Origin: Limnoperna fortunei
Taxonomy: Eukaryota; Mollusca; Bivalvia; Mytilida; Modiolidae
Reading direction: 5' to 3'
Assembly (NCBI GenBank): GCA_944474755.1
Contig: OX104111.1
Span: 94,344,805 to 94,408,804, forward strand
DNA: 64,000 nucleotides
Part shown: positions 51,601 through 57,332 of the stretch, one piece after another
How the letters are laid out: each line of letters opens with the position of its first letter
Numbering within the stretch: the first letter of the stretch is position 1
Translations under genes and position numbers: made by a program
Notes under the pieces: generated by a model
What the model saw: only the letters and a program-made list of their open reading frames with translations
What the model was told of the DNA's origin: nothing
The model's database searches: none

Positions 51601-54600
51601 TTATATAAATCGAATACACATTCCCATTTCGTTTACCGTTGTTTTTGATCTAGAAATAAAATTTTTGTTGTTGTCGTATTACATGCTTCAAATACTATTG
51701 GACACATTTGTCACATGACATGTAGTGATTTGTGTAGAATGGAGTTCATCATGGGTAATACAGAACCATTTTTTACATTTAGAATCCGACAAATATACAA
51801 TGGTAATGATTTACACAAGTTTTTATTTATGCAAGCAGAAAAAGGAAATATGTTTATAAAAGATTGGCATGTTGTTTGTTTCAAACATCAAATAAATTAG
51901 TTCCAATTAGCAAACACAAATTCTGACATAAGAAAGGTAAAAATTTCTGTCAAAATCATTCATGTATTAATAAGTTAAATATGAAATTTGTAAAAACAGT
52001 ACTTAAAAACCCCAAGGGAATGTAATGATATTAAAGTGCACACTTTGTAATATGGAGTAACGAATGTAGAATTTAGAGGTTTAATTATTGCAAATGTAGG
52101 TTGGTTGCAATATTCGCAATAATAAAAACATTGCAAAATTTTTGAATTTACAGTTTTATGTCAATCTACACTAGTTTTATTTGATAAATTCTGTGTATTT
52201 GATTAAATTTGTTTTAAGCTAATTTTAAGTACTTTAAGTACAATATTTAGAAAAGAAGAATGAAATGTTCTTTTATCATTTAATAATTAATTATCCCTAT
52301 GTTATATGACTATGTCATTAAGTCATTTTCATCACGTCTGTATAGACCATTGTTATTGGTGAAGTAGGCCAGAGTAACACTGATCATTATGATCATACCC
52401 TAACTGTAAGTAAAGTGCATCTTGTCATCTGTATGGCTAACATATGTTTTCAATTTGATAATGCATAATCTTTTTTACATTCTTGATCTGTCTCTCTTGT
52501 TGAAAGGCTTTTCTGCCACTCAGAGAACATTTATAACTTACTTTAGGTGTAGAGAAAGTAAATGGTTCTGGATTCTTACAGCTGCATATATCCCCATAAC
52601 CTTCTACTTTGCTACAGAATGCCTTCCTTCTATTATTCGATACTGTCTTTTCCCACTGACATTCACTATCTGCAAAGGGTTTTCCATGTTTTCATAAGTC
52701 AATTAACATTTTCACATACAGTTAAATTTATTTGCTTGATGTAAGAGCTACTTATTTTGTTTTCAATAACGATTCAACAATTTATTTCCAGCTTTTTTCT
52801 TATTTAACAAGGAAGATTAGTAATCTTACAAATATTGTCATCCTACCATGCATGGTTACAGAGGAAAAGCGGCAACTCAAAAACTGTAACCTAGTCACTG
52901 GACCGTGAAATTGAGGTCAAGGTCAGATGGTACCTACCAGACAGTCATTTACTATTCATCAGCAACCTATATACCAAATATTGTCATCCTACCATGCACA
53001 GTTACAGAGAAACTGCCGTAACCCAAAAACTTTAACATAGTCGCTGGACCGTGAAATTGAGGTCAAGGTCAGGTGACACCTACCAGACAGTCATGTACTA
53101 GTCATCAGCAACCTATATACCAAATATTGTCATCCTACCATGCGTAGTTACAGAGGAACTGCCGTAACCCAAAAACTTTAACCTATTCACTAGACCGTGA
53201 AATTGAGGTCAAGGTCAGGTGACTGACTGGCAAGTACTCATCATAAGCTACCTCTGGAGCAAATTTGATGGACCTAGGGCTTGGGCTTACAAATATATGA
53301 AGCAAGATGTCCATGTGTTTACGCCGCCACCACCACTGGATTCTCAAAAATATGTCTCGCGTCAAGCGACTTTTGTCGCAGCCGAGATAAAAACTACCAT
53401 AGATTTAATTACTGCATTTGTTCATTACACCACAAAGACAAATTGTTCAAAAAACATTTCATGTAATAACTATACAGTGGGCCAGTGTTTATCTAATGCA
53501 CTACTGTACCTTTTATGTTGACAAGATCAATGCTAGCTTGGATTGTCACTTTTTCTCCCCAGCTATCTAAAGCTGGGGATTTTCCATGAGTTTCTGCTAT
53601 TTTTCTTTCTGCATGGAAATAAAAATTTCTAATGGAAAATCATTACTCCTAACAATCTTGATAGTATTGATAATTTTGAGAATGTAATGATATCACGGTC
53701 ATTTCTGGTGGATCAGTCTGTCTTGAAGAGGAGGACTTGAATGGAAGGTTCACAATTTTGTATTCATAAAATTAAAATTTTTACTATCCCTGATATTATA
53801 GATAAGTTACTTGTATTAGTTTAACTTACACAGAAAAATATTAAATATTTATAATAATACTTGTTACAATTTTTAATAACATATCTATGTGGCTTCCCCT
53901 TACTGTACCTCCTTTCTTTGTAATAAAAGCCCATGTATCTCTAAATGCCAGATTTTCTATCTTTTCACTTCCCATCTCCTTTAGATATTGTCTAGCCTCT
54001 GATTTCAGATGAAAGGAACCTTCATCCTGGTCAGAAATAAAATAATTTAAGATGCTTTTCAATGGTACCAATACCTATAGTTTACATAATCTTCTTGTGT
54101 ATAATTTATTGTACACAGGGGCATCGGTGGTCGAGTGATAAGGTAGTTAGTCATCTACTATTGATCACTAGTGTGTCAACACTGAGGTTGCAAGTTTGAG
54201 CTTTACTGTGGGCAGAGTGCTCGACTCCGACTTTTTTAACAAGGATTGCCAGGTTTCTTGCTATAGGTGGGTACTCCTGCTTCCTACCCTAATAATAATT
54301 TGACGCAGTGATACCGCTTAAAAATTTCTGAAAGTGATGAAAAACCCCATTGAAGCAAGATCTTATCTCTATTACAAGGTTTGGCTTCAGATGCTTCTTG
54401 TGTATAATTATTATAATGCTTATTATGTATACATTTAATATGAACAGTATTATTTATCACATACGCCCAATACACCACTGATCTGCATTTTGTTTTTAGA
54501 ATGCAAATTAGGGCTTTTACAGAAGATTTGTTGTAAACAAACTTTATTAACTGAATTTATTGTTATTATCTTAAAGTAAAGCATATTTAACAAGTTGAGA

Positions 54601-56898
54601 AATTTTGTTTATCACAGTGTCCTTGCAGATTGTTGAAACACCTTATTTTATTATTAAAAAACAGACATAACAAAGTGGAAAACTGTCAATAAAAAACAAT
54701 GCCCTATATTATTTATTTACAAATTCATTACAACACACACACAAGAAGTTTTGAGAAAATCTACCTTGATAGCAAACACAATAATCCTTCCATCTGAGAT
54801 CTTTTTCAGGTATGTCAACATAGCTTCATCTTCATGCTGGCTGTATGTATCAAATATGTTCTTTGACATCACACTACCCTGCAAAAGGTTTCTTTAAAAT
54901 GTCCACTATACATACATTTATCACACATTGCTGTTTGAAATTTGAAACCATTTTCATAATACATGTACAGGGGTCACCACACTCTAAAAAAGTAGGGAGA
55001 AGTGACTTCTCCCTGGCAGACAAACAGGGAGAAGTCAGGCCCTGATAGGGAGACTTCAGGAGACCCTAGGGAGAAGTCAGGGGGACCGTACAAATAATTA
55101 ACTTCGCAGTAGTTACGTACAATTTTCATTATTTTCATCAATTTCCAGGATTATTTCTTTTGTGTTTAAAAACAATAACAGATTAAGTTTTTTTTCTTTC
55201 TTTTTCATTATTATTCATGGTATGCAATATCAAACAGCACATAACCTTTATCATATTAATCAAAGTTGTACTGATCCAAATTTCTTCATGGGACACCCAT
55301 CTACAGAACTTATCATGATGTCAATAATAACTATACATCTTTATTCTTTCAAGTGAAGCTCAAATACTTATCAAAGAAAACTGTTAAAGTACAATACTCT
55401 TTGAAAGAACTGAAGTTTTAAACCAAGTAAAAGTATTTGTTTATCAAAAATATTACGATTTTTCATTATGGGCCGTTGTACATTACTTTTCTTCGTTGTT
55501 CACTTCCGGTAATTAGTCACATCCGGTAAATAAACAAATGGCGCGTAATACATTTGAAAGACGTAAATCGTTTGAAAATATGTTAAATACGCATATTGTT
55601 TGCCGTTTTTTATTGGAATTACACATTTACTGATAAATTGGTAGTCAGGGTGAAGTATTTGGACCAGATTTACAAGTATCTTATGTGAACCATCGGGCGA
55701 CTTGAGGGAAATGACAGGGCGACTTCGACTTCGCTTTTGAGGCGCCTAAGGGCGACTTCAGGTCCTAGTAGGGCGACTTTGTCGCCCACTTCGCCCAGTG
55801 TGGTGAGCCCTGCATGTAGCTCTAACTTCATTGGTTAAATAGTGTGTTTTGCAGTTTCTGTAGCAGTGTATTTATACAGATACATACACATCACATACAT
55901 TTTATGTGCTGGTACAACTACCTGTATCACGTCGAGACAGTTTTGTACATTGGTATCACTACGAGACGCTTAGCATCAAGTTGTAATGCGGAATATATGC
56001 AACTGTCGAGACGTGATACAGGTAGTTGTACTTGCACTTAAAAGTATGTAATAAGTTTATCTAAAATTAAGAAGTATACAATATGTAAAACAAACCTAAA
56101 TGTTTAAAATTTAAAATTTTTAACAAAGCATTTTAACTTAAAATTAAGTCGCTAACATTGCATGCATTATGATGTTGCATTTCATTCATAGAATGAGAGT
56201 CACCATCACGAATCATTGGTTATAACATTCATTATGTCATCCAAAAGTAGGTCCGACAAAAGTACATCTTGTATCACATTTATAGATGATACAAGGTTTT
56301 GTATCAACCAGGTTGTATCAATCGCTAAATTTTCAGATTTTGACCAAATACATACTTAATTTTACATAAAACAATTGACTTGATGATATGGAATACACTG
56401 ATGTACAACAGGCTTCTAGGGTTTACACAGTGTAACACAGAATTGATTTCTTCAGGAACCAAAAATAATAACAATTTCATAATAAGTTATAATATTATAA
56501 TATAACAAATTTGCTGCTGCTTTTTTTGTGTTTTAAGGTGAAATATATTAACCATCCATTGATAGAACTAATAACACAACTCACAACAGCTGTTACTATA
56601 GTTACATGTACGACATTTAATGGATTTCTCTATCTGTTTCTTTATAAAAGCTTTTTTTAAGACCAATACACACATTTGTGATTTATTCTATTTTTATATA
56701 CTGCAACTTCATTTAACAGAGAATTTATTATAATAGCTTGAAATAATTTTTTTAATTATTTAGTTTACCTTAAATTGAGATTAAGACAATAGATTTAAAC
56801 CACCCCCCTCCCCTATGTGTTCTTTTACTTACAGTGGCCTGATTTAAGACTGCTATATGAATTCCTCTGTTCTTTTCAAATTCTTCATCTTGAATAAG
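24619..56898 (-). CDS. POMGNT1: POMGNT1, protein O-mannose beta-1,2-N-acetylglucosaminyltransferase (17 exons, 5' end outside window)
   Basis: This Golgi type II membrane enzyme transfers GlcNAc from UDP-GlcNAc to O-mannose, building core M1/M2 glycans on alpha-dystroglycan. Seventeen exons, each with splice sites, join in consistent phase: 1,590 nt, 529 residues plus TGA, no internal stop. Residues 1-127 are the stem domain ([46 protein letters not shown]), the carbohydrate-binding ILEI/FAM3-like module. From about 171 is the GT13 catalytic domain: [34 protein letters not shown], the metal-site motif EEDLD (270-274), [27 protein letters not shown] (350-357), [18 protein letters not shown] and VGVPASPY. 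Human POMGNT1 has 660 residues. The missing ~120 N-terminal residues (cytoplasmic tail, membrane anchor) should lie to the right, beyond the 24-bp array. Introns hold five tandem arrays. All key motifs are intact and I see no sign of decay. Confidence 0.96.
24830..27726. repeat. 42-bp satellite array (~69 units) in the last POMGNT1 intron
   Basis: Near-identical head-to-tail units built on GTACTATGTAGGAAGCACTA. Almost all variation is at one dinucleotide (CAGGGT, CAAGGT or CAGGTT before ATGCAAA). Because 42 is a multiple of three and several frames lack stops, both strands look open over long stretches (for example 24764-26614 +). A few units of 41 or 43 bp near 26.58, 26.62, 26.83 and 26.96 kb shift the frame. 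There is no evidence of coding function. Confidence 0.96.
28480..28985 (-). pseudogene. Retroelement reverse-transcriptase C-terminal remnant
   Basis: On the - strand the segment reads [20 protein letters not shown], then [16 protein letters not shown] and [12 protein letters not shown]. This G-V-Y-I-S-Q-x-I-R-Y pattern is familiar from the C-terminal part of reverse-transcriptase proteins in bivalve retroelements. It continues, out of frame, to the GGTGCTCCAGAAAGG block near 28518. It is interrupted by the element at 28986-29590 and resumes beyond it. It lies in a POMGNT1 intron and is not functional. The family match is from memory. Confidence 0.6.
28986..29590. mobile_element. Inverted-repeat element nested in the retroelement remnant
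   Basis: Long terminal inverted repeats of about 185 bp. The left arm starts CAGAACTATACTAAACTTTA and runs past GATTTTGCCTGTCAA and GGTCGAGTTTATGGTCC to GCGGCTGAATTTTCATTTTG. The right arm (about 29395-29590) mirrors these landmarks and ends TTTAGTATAGTTGTCTCTG. There is no open frame of note. It is about 605 bp and MITE-like. Confidence 0.7.
29585..29690 (-). pseudogene. Continuation of the retroelement remnant
   Basis: ATAGTTGGGTAGATGC and AACATAGACACCGAA appear to continue the antisense retroelement sequence broken at about 28985, consistent with insertion of the inverted-repeat element. Recognition is by recalled family sequence only. Confidence 0.4.
29823..29890 (-). CDS. POMGNT1: POMGNT1 exon e16
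   Basis: 68 nt, ATTACAG|AGC to TACAG|GTATGT. Residues 487-508: [20 protein letters not shown] then PY, the conserved end of the catalytic domain. Confidence 0.95.
30713..31755. repeat. 22-bp satellite array (~47 units) in a POMGNT1 intron
   Basis: Units of ACATATAACCTTGTGACAGA plus CA. Variant units (GTAATAGACA, GTGATAGTCA, ACAAAATTCATTGTGACAGT) recur as blocks. The GTAATAGACA marker is at about 30.97, 31.10 and 31.36 kb, spaced 132 and 264 bp (6 and 12 units). This is a higher-order pattern. The array stops about 30 nt from exon e15. Confidence 0.93.
31788..31829 (-). CDS. POMGNT1: POMGNT1 exon e15 (42-nt micro-exon)
   Basis: Only 42 nt, phase 0, CTTTCAG|TGT to CATAAG|GTAAGT. Residues 473-486: [14 protein letters not shown], matching the C-L-H-I-W-D-L-D-V-R-G segment of human POMGNT1. 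The 22-bp array ends about 30 nt past its donor. Confidence 0.94.
31985..32260 (-). pseudogene. Second retroelement remnant copy
   Basis: It shares with the copy at 28480, in the same orientation, the landmarks GGTGCTCCAGAA, ATGACTGTAGTAAAAATCC, CGGTCAACTAAG and CTTGCAACTGTGAAATCC. It ends at an A-run near 32260. Frames are broken. Confidence 0.5.
32395..32800. mobile_element. hAT-like MITE with 16-bp terminal inverted repeats
   Basis: Perfect 16-bp ends, CAGAGATGCCAACCCC (32395-32410) and GGGGTTGGCATCTCTG (32785-32800), flanked by TTAATG on both sides (a 6-bp direct repeat). The element is 406 bp with no transposase frame. CAGAG-type ends fit hAT elements, although hAT usually duplicates 8 bp. 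A segment (CCCCCAGAAGCTC, ACGGCCGGGGGTC) has a reversed relative near 50260-50310. Confidence 0.8.
32806..36870. repeat. 37-bp satellite array (~110 units) in a POMGNT1 intron
   Basis: Units run TTTGACACATGATTGTATCC then CAGTGATCTTACTTTAG, with shortened 33-34-bp versions lacking GAT. On the gene strand most units carry AAAGTAAGATCA. Trimer blocks (GTGTCACAG, TATCGCAG, TATCCCAGTGG) recur from 34.3 kb, and a stretch near 33.9-34.6 kb recurs at 35.26-35.96 kb. The array runs straight into exon e14. Confidence 0.95.
36871..36942 (-). CDS. POMGNT1: POMGNT1 exon e14
   Basis: 72 nt, phase 0, ATTTTAG|GCA to GCAAAA|GTAAGATCA. Residues 449-472, [20 protein letters not shown] then K. The donor lies inside the terminal unit of the 37-bp array, whose units repeat the same AAA|GTAAGATCA string. 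Confidence 0.93.
37650..37885 (+). repeat. Degenerate SINE copy
   Basis: The 3' part (CTTCCTCCCCCAATAAAAAC, TGGATGCATGACATAGCTAA, then TAGTGGCATAAAA) matches the tail of the SINE at 47901. The tRNA-like head is heavily mutated. Confidence 0.45.
37968..38076 (-). CDS. POMGNT1: POMGNT1 exon e13
   Basis: 109 nt, TTAAAG|A to AATAAA|GTAAGC. Residues 412-448, with [19 protein letters not shown] and [12 protein letters not shown]. The conserved cysteine of the D/N-P-C motif is present. Confidence 0.92.
38268..39735 (+). mobile_element. Composite repeat element with ~165-bp tandem interior
   Basis: The ends match the 20.1-22.6 kb element: left AGAGGCTCTTAAGAGCCT and GCTCACCTGA, right hairpin AGCTCACATGACC-TTTT-GGATCAGGTGAGCT (39697-39727), preceded by a GAC/GTC-rich stretch and a CAAAGTGATAACAATAG block. 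The interior differs completely: about eight diverged units of roughly 165 bp, each with ACCATCCAAACAATATTG and GGTGGCCATTTTGATTTTCC. Non-coding, in the intron between exons e12 and e13. Confidence 0.75.
39869..40059 (-). CDS. POMGNT1: POMGNT1 exon e12
   Basis: 191 nt, CTTTGCAG|CAA to GATAG|GTAAGT, the longest exon. Residues 349-411: [40 protein letters not shown] and [11 protein letters not shown]. This contains the catalytic-domain core and the acceptor-binding region. Confidence 0.97.
40617..40700 (+). repeat. Short interspersed repeat, copy 1
   Basis: GGTTTAATTATTGC and CGCAATAATAAAAACATTGC, then AATTTACAGT, recur at 52078-52158 in the same order and orientation. Type unknown. Confidence 0.5.
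40874..41002 (-). CDS. POMGNT1: POMGNT1 exon e11
   Basis: 129 nt, phase 0, GATTACAG|GGT to GAAAAG|GTTCGT. Residues 306-348: [20 protein letters not shown], then [11 protein letters not shown]. The donor lacks the usual A at +3. A 180-bp palindrome lies about 40 nt upstream of the acceptor. Confidence 0.94.
41044..41223. repeat. 180-bp imperfect palindrome (fold-back element)
   Basis: The left arm (AATAGTTGCCTATATAG, GTGGTATTGCC, ACATTGATAATGCCC) is mirrored by the right arm (GGGCACTATCAATGTT, GGCAATACCAC, CTATATAAGCAACTATT) around a short GAGCCAAAGGCGAG centre. A shorter related segment, GGGCATTACCACGATGTGAT, lies at about 41465. It is immediately upstream of exon e11 on the gene strand. Confidence 0.7.
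41991..42502. repeat. 29-bp satellite array (~17 units) in a POMGNT1 intron
   Basis: Units contain CAACATAAGGTGTTACTCAG plus GGCAAAGGT. Variants GGTCAAC/GGTAAAC and CAGGGC/CAAGGC/CAGAGC recur in a roughly four-unit (116-bp) order through most of the array. Confidence 0.92.
42712..42784 (-). CDS. POMGNT1: POMGNT1 exon e10
   Basis: 73 nt, TTTACAG|C to GATCAA|GTAAGT. Residues 281-305: [20 protein letters not shown] then WNDQ, a strongly conserved GT13 segment. Confidence 0.95.
43387..43445 (-). CDS. POMGNT1: POMGNT1 exon e9 (metal-binding motif)
   Basis: 59 nt, TTTTACAG|GAT to TTGAA|GTAAGT. Residues 262-280: [19 protein letters not shown], containing E-E-D-L-D, the DXD-type site that holds Mn2+ and UDP-GlcNAc. 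Confidence 0.95.
43533..46060. other. Unassigned intronic stretch with short inverted and direct repeats
   Basis: It lies in the e8-e9 intron. An 86-codon open frame (43793-44053, +) resembles ordinary soluble protein composition (for example [15 protein letters not shown]) but matches nothing I know. TTTATAGAACAGTG…GAACAAAGAA…ATTAAT…ATATCTCA…TAATTTA occurs twice, at about 45538 and 45802. CATTCTACACCGTG (45352) and its inverse CACGGTGTAGAATG (44919) also occur. These hint at a decayed mobile element. Confidence 0.3.
46019..46057. repeat. 18-bp-arm hairpin
   Basis: ATTACTTACCCGCCTCCT and AGGAGGGCGGGTAAGTAAT pair with one bulged G around a 2-base loop. The ACTTACCCGCC motif also appears at 44636. 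It may be one end of an old element. Confidence 0.6.
46345..46510 (-). repeat. Partial SINE, reverse orientation
   Basis: CAGCTATATCCTGGCATC followed by AATTAAGATTGGAGTAGAGT and ACTGCAGTTAGACTAAACTC match the reversed body of the tRNA-headed SINE. The tRNA-like head with A box is missing. Confidence 0.5.
47521..47634. repeat. 57-bp tandem duplication across a splice donor
   Basis: ATACTTGGTAACTGGACTCC starts at 47521 and again at 47578. Each copy includes TGACTTACAGGATAT, i.e. the end of exon e8 and its donor on the gene strand. The two copies differ at only a few positions. Confidence 0.9.
47619..47744 (-). CDS. POMGNT1: POMGNT1 exon e8
   Basis: 126 nt, phase 0, TTAATAG|GAA to TATCCT|GTAAGTC. 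Residues 220-261: [20 protein letters not shown], then [16 protein letters not shown]. The last bases of the exon and its donor are tandemly duplicated in the intron (see 47521-47634). Confidence 0.95.
47901..48130 (+). repeat. tRNA-headed SINE
   Basis: A box TGGCCGAGTGG and B box GGTTCGAGTCT at tRNA-like spacing show an RNA polymerase III promoter derived from a class II (Leu/Ser-type) tRNA. The body includes TTTACTCAGGTTTCCTTCCC and AACTGGATGCCACAATAAAG, ending in GAAAGTGGCATTC. The flanks CTATTGATCACATG (47888) and CTATTAATCACATG (48129) match at 13 of 14 bases, a possible target-site duplication. Confidence 0.7.
48270..48700 (+). repeat. Interspersed repeat with internal duplication
   Basis: The ends are roughly inverted (GGGATACCCCCCGC left, TTTGCGGGGGTATGAT right). 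Within it ATCCGACAGCGACGAAAATT and CTTCATGCACATCTACATAT occur twice about 180 bp apart, and CCGCACTGAATACTATATTT occurs twice 32 bp apart. A GACAGACGGACAGACAG microsatellite precedes the right end. Non-coding. Confidence 0.6.
48774..48849 (-). CDS. POMGNT1: POMGNT1 exon e7
   Basis: 76 nt, TTTTACAG|A to TTTGAT|GTAAGA. Residues 194-219, including the split Arg, [10 protein letters not shown] and [11 protein letters not shown], the second strand of the catalytic fold. Confidence 0.93.
49396..50440 (+). repeat. Interspersed repeat complex, copy A
   Basis: Contains AGGGCTCACCACACTGGGCG, AAGTCGCCCGATGGTTCAC, CGCCATTTGTTTATTTACCG, CATAATGAAAAATCGTAAT and CTGTAGATGGGTGTCCCATG, all of which reappear reversed at 55265-55830. 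The flanks (GGACTCC-rich segments at 49430 and 50350; a segment at 50160-50330 related to the hAT-like MITE at 32395) suggest nested insertions. Confidence 0.65.
50940..51010 (-). CDS. POMGNT1: POMGNT1 exon e6
   Basis: 71 nt, ATTACAG|TTA to TTTAG|GTATGT. Residues 171-193, [18 protein letters not shown], the first beta strand of the GT-A fold that opens the nucleotide-sugar site. Confidence 0.94.
51190..51410 (-). repeat. tRNA-headed SINE, reverse orientation
   Basis: On the - strand the head reads GGGGCCTCCCTGGCCGAGTG with A box TGGCCGAGTGG, and the B box lies in GCAGGTTCGATTCTCAC. The body ends in GGTGTTCAACA. A 14-base G run (51249-51262 on +) lies near its tail. It is a better preserved head than the copy at 47901. 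Confidence 0.72.
52078..52158 (+). repeat. Short interspersed repeat, copy 2
   Basis: Same landmarks as 40617-40700 (CGCAATAATAAAAACATTGC, AATTTACAGT). Confidence 0.5.
52542..52669 (-). CDS. POMGNT1: POMGNT1 exon e5
   Basis: 128 nt, CTTTGCAG|AT to CCTAAA|GTAAGT. Residues 128-170 with the cysteine-rich linker between stem and catalytic domains: [27 protein letters not shown]. All four cysteines shared with the human linker are kept. Confidence 0.95.
52830..53260. repeat. Three tandem ~145-bp repeats with nuclear-receptor-like half-sites
   Basis: AAATATTGTCATCCTACCAT begins units near 52830, 52976 and 53120. Each carries GGACCGTGAAATTGAGG (or TAGACCGTG) followed by AGGTCAAGGTCA. The unit resembles a dispersed molluscan repeat. 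It lies in the e4-e5 intron. The open frames across it (53183-53365 -, 53219-53521 +) are not genes. Confidence 0.65.
53510..53593 (-). CDS. POMGNT1: POMGNT1 exon e4
   Basis: 84 nt, phase 1 in and 1 out, AATAGCAG|AAA to AAAAG|GTACAG. Residues 100-127 read [15 protein letters not shown], matching the K-S-P-A-L-x-S-W-G stem motif of vertebrate POMGNT1. Confidence 0.92.
53909..54026 (-). CDS. POMGNT1: POMGNT1 exon e3
   Basis: 118 nt, ends in phase 1. Acceptor CTGACCAG|GAT. Residues 61-99: [20 protein letters not shown], then [12 protein letters not shown]. Two overlapping donors exist, GGAG|GTACAG and five bases further GTACA|GTAAGG. Only the first keeps frame with e4. Confidence 0.93.
54118..54350 (+). 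repeat. tRNA-headed SINE
   Basis: Head GGTGGTCGAGTGATAAGGTA (a decayed A box) and AGGTTGCAAGTTTGAGC (a decayed B box). The body has ATTGCCAGGTTTCTTGC and GAAAGTGATGAAAAACCCC. It lies in the e2-e3 intron. Confidence 0.62.
54765..54878 (-). CDS. POMGNT1: POMGNT1 exon e2
   Basis: 114 nt, phase 0. Acceptor CTTTTGCAG|GGT, donor ATCAAG|GTAGAT. Residues 23-60, with [14 protein letters not shown] and GRIIVFAIK of the stem domain. Confidence 0.94.
54965..55836 (-). repeat. Interspersed repeat complex, copy B (inverted relative to copy A)
   Basis: The reversed landmarks of copy A appear in the expected order: GGGACACCCATCTACAG, ATTACGATTTTTCATTATG, CGGTAAATAAACAAATGGCG, GTGAACCATCGGGCGACTT and CGCCCAGTGTGGTGAGCCCT. 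The left part (AGGGAGAAGTGACTTCTCCC hairpin) is specific to this copy. Matching arms are about 510-550 bp and look roughly 80% alike by eye. Confidence 0.65.
55912..56031. repeat. 120-bp fold-back element with 22-bp perfect arms
   Basis: The arm starting GTACAACTACCTGTATCACG (55912-55933) is exactly mirrored at 56010-56031. The inner part is less paired. Non-coding. Confidence 0.75.
56833..56898 (-). CDS. POMGNT1: POMGNT1 exon e1 (first in window)
   Basis: 66 nt, phase 0 at both ends, between TTTTTATAG| and |GTAAGT. Encodes residues 1-22 of the visible protein, including [15 protein letters not shown], the first strand of the stem domain. The intron upstream of it contains the 24-bp array. 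Confidence 0.93.
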
Positions 56899-57126
56899 CT
56901 ATAAAAACAAAAACTTAATAATTAATATCAATGAAAACCAACGGTTTTTACAACAACATAAACACTAAAAAACAACATAACACATTACATAAAACTTTCC
57001 CTAAAATAATATTTAAGAACTGAATGCAAGAATTTGTAGATTTTCAGATAACAACATGATAGTCGTGTACAATGCATTTTTGTTGATTTAAAATATGGCA
57101 AAATGATCACCTGAGTTCTGACTTGT

Positions 57127-57275
57127 TCTAACTTCAGACAATATATTCTATTTTCAGTTCGCTATTGTTCGTTAGTTATCAGAGTTTTTCATCTAAAGAC
57201 ACAGAATGGAACAGAATGAAAACTGATAACTTCTGAACAATAGCGAACTGAAAATGAAATAGATTGTCTGAAGCT
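57127..57275. repeat. Inverted repeat with ~54-bp arms
   Basis: The left arm (ACTTCAGACAATATATTCTA, TTTTCAGTTCGCTATTGTTC, TTATCAG) is mirrored at 57222-57275 (CTGATAACTTCTGAACAATA, GCGAACTGAAAATGAAATAG, ATTGTCTGAAG). The loop is about 40 bp. It lies next to the left edge of the 24-bp array. Confidence 0.75.
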
Positions 57276-57332
57276 AGGTACAAGACTGAACCCTAGTCAT
57301 TTAGCCATACCAAGGTTTGTTTGAATAGTGTA

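Noticed and set aside
52830..53521. Exon-like frame at 53183-53365 (-) and ORFs at 53219-53521 (+)
   Set aside because: They overlap the three-unit ~145-bp repeat and lack donor or acceptor sites in phase with POMGNT1. The true exon nearby is e4 at 53510-53593.
47901..54200. tRNA genes at the A/B-box sequences
   Set aside because: They lack a full cloverleaf and CCA-adjacent acceptor pairing and are joined to a shared non-tRNA body, so they are SINE heads.
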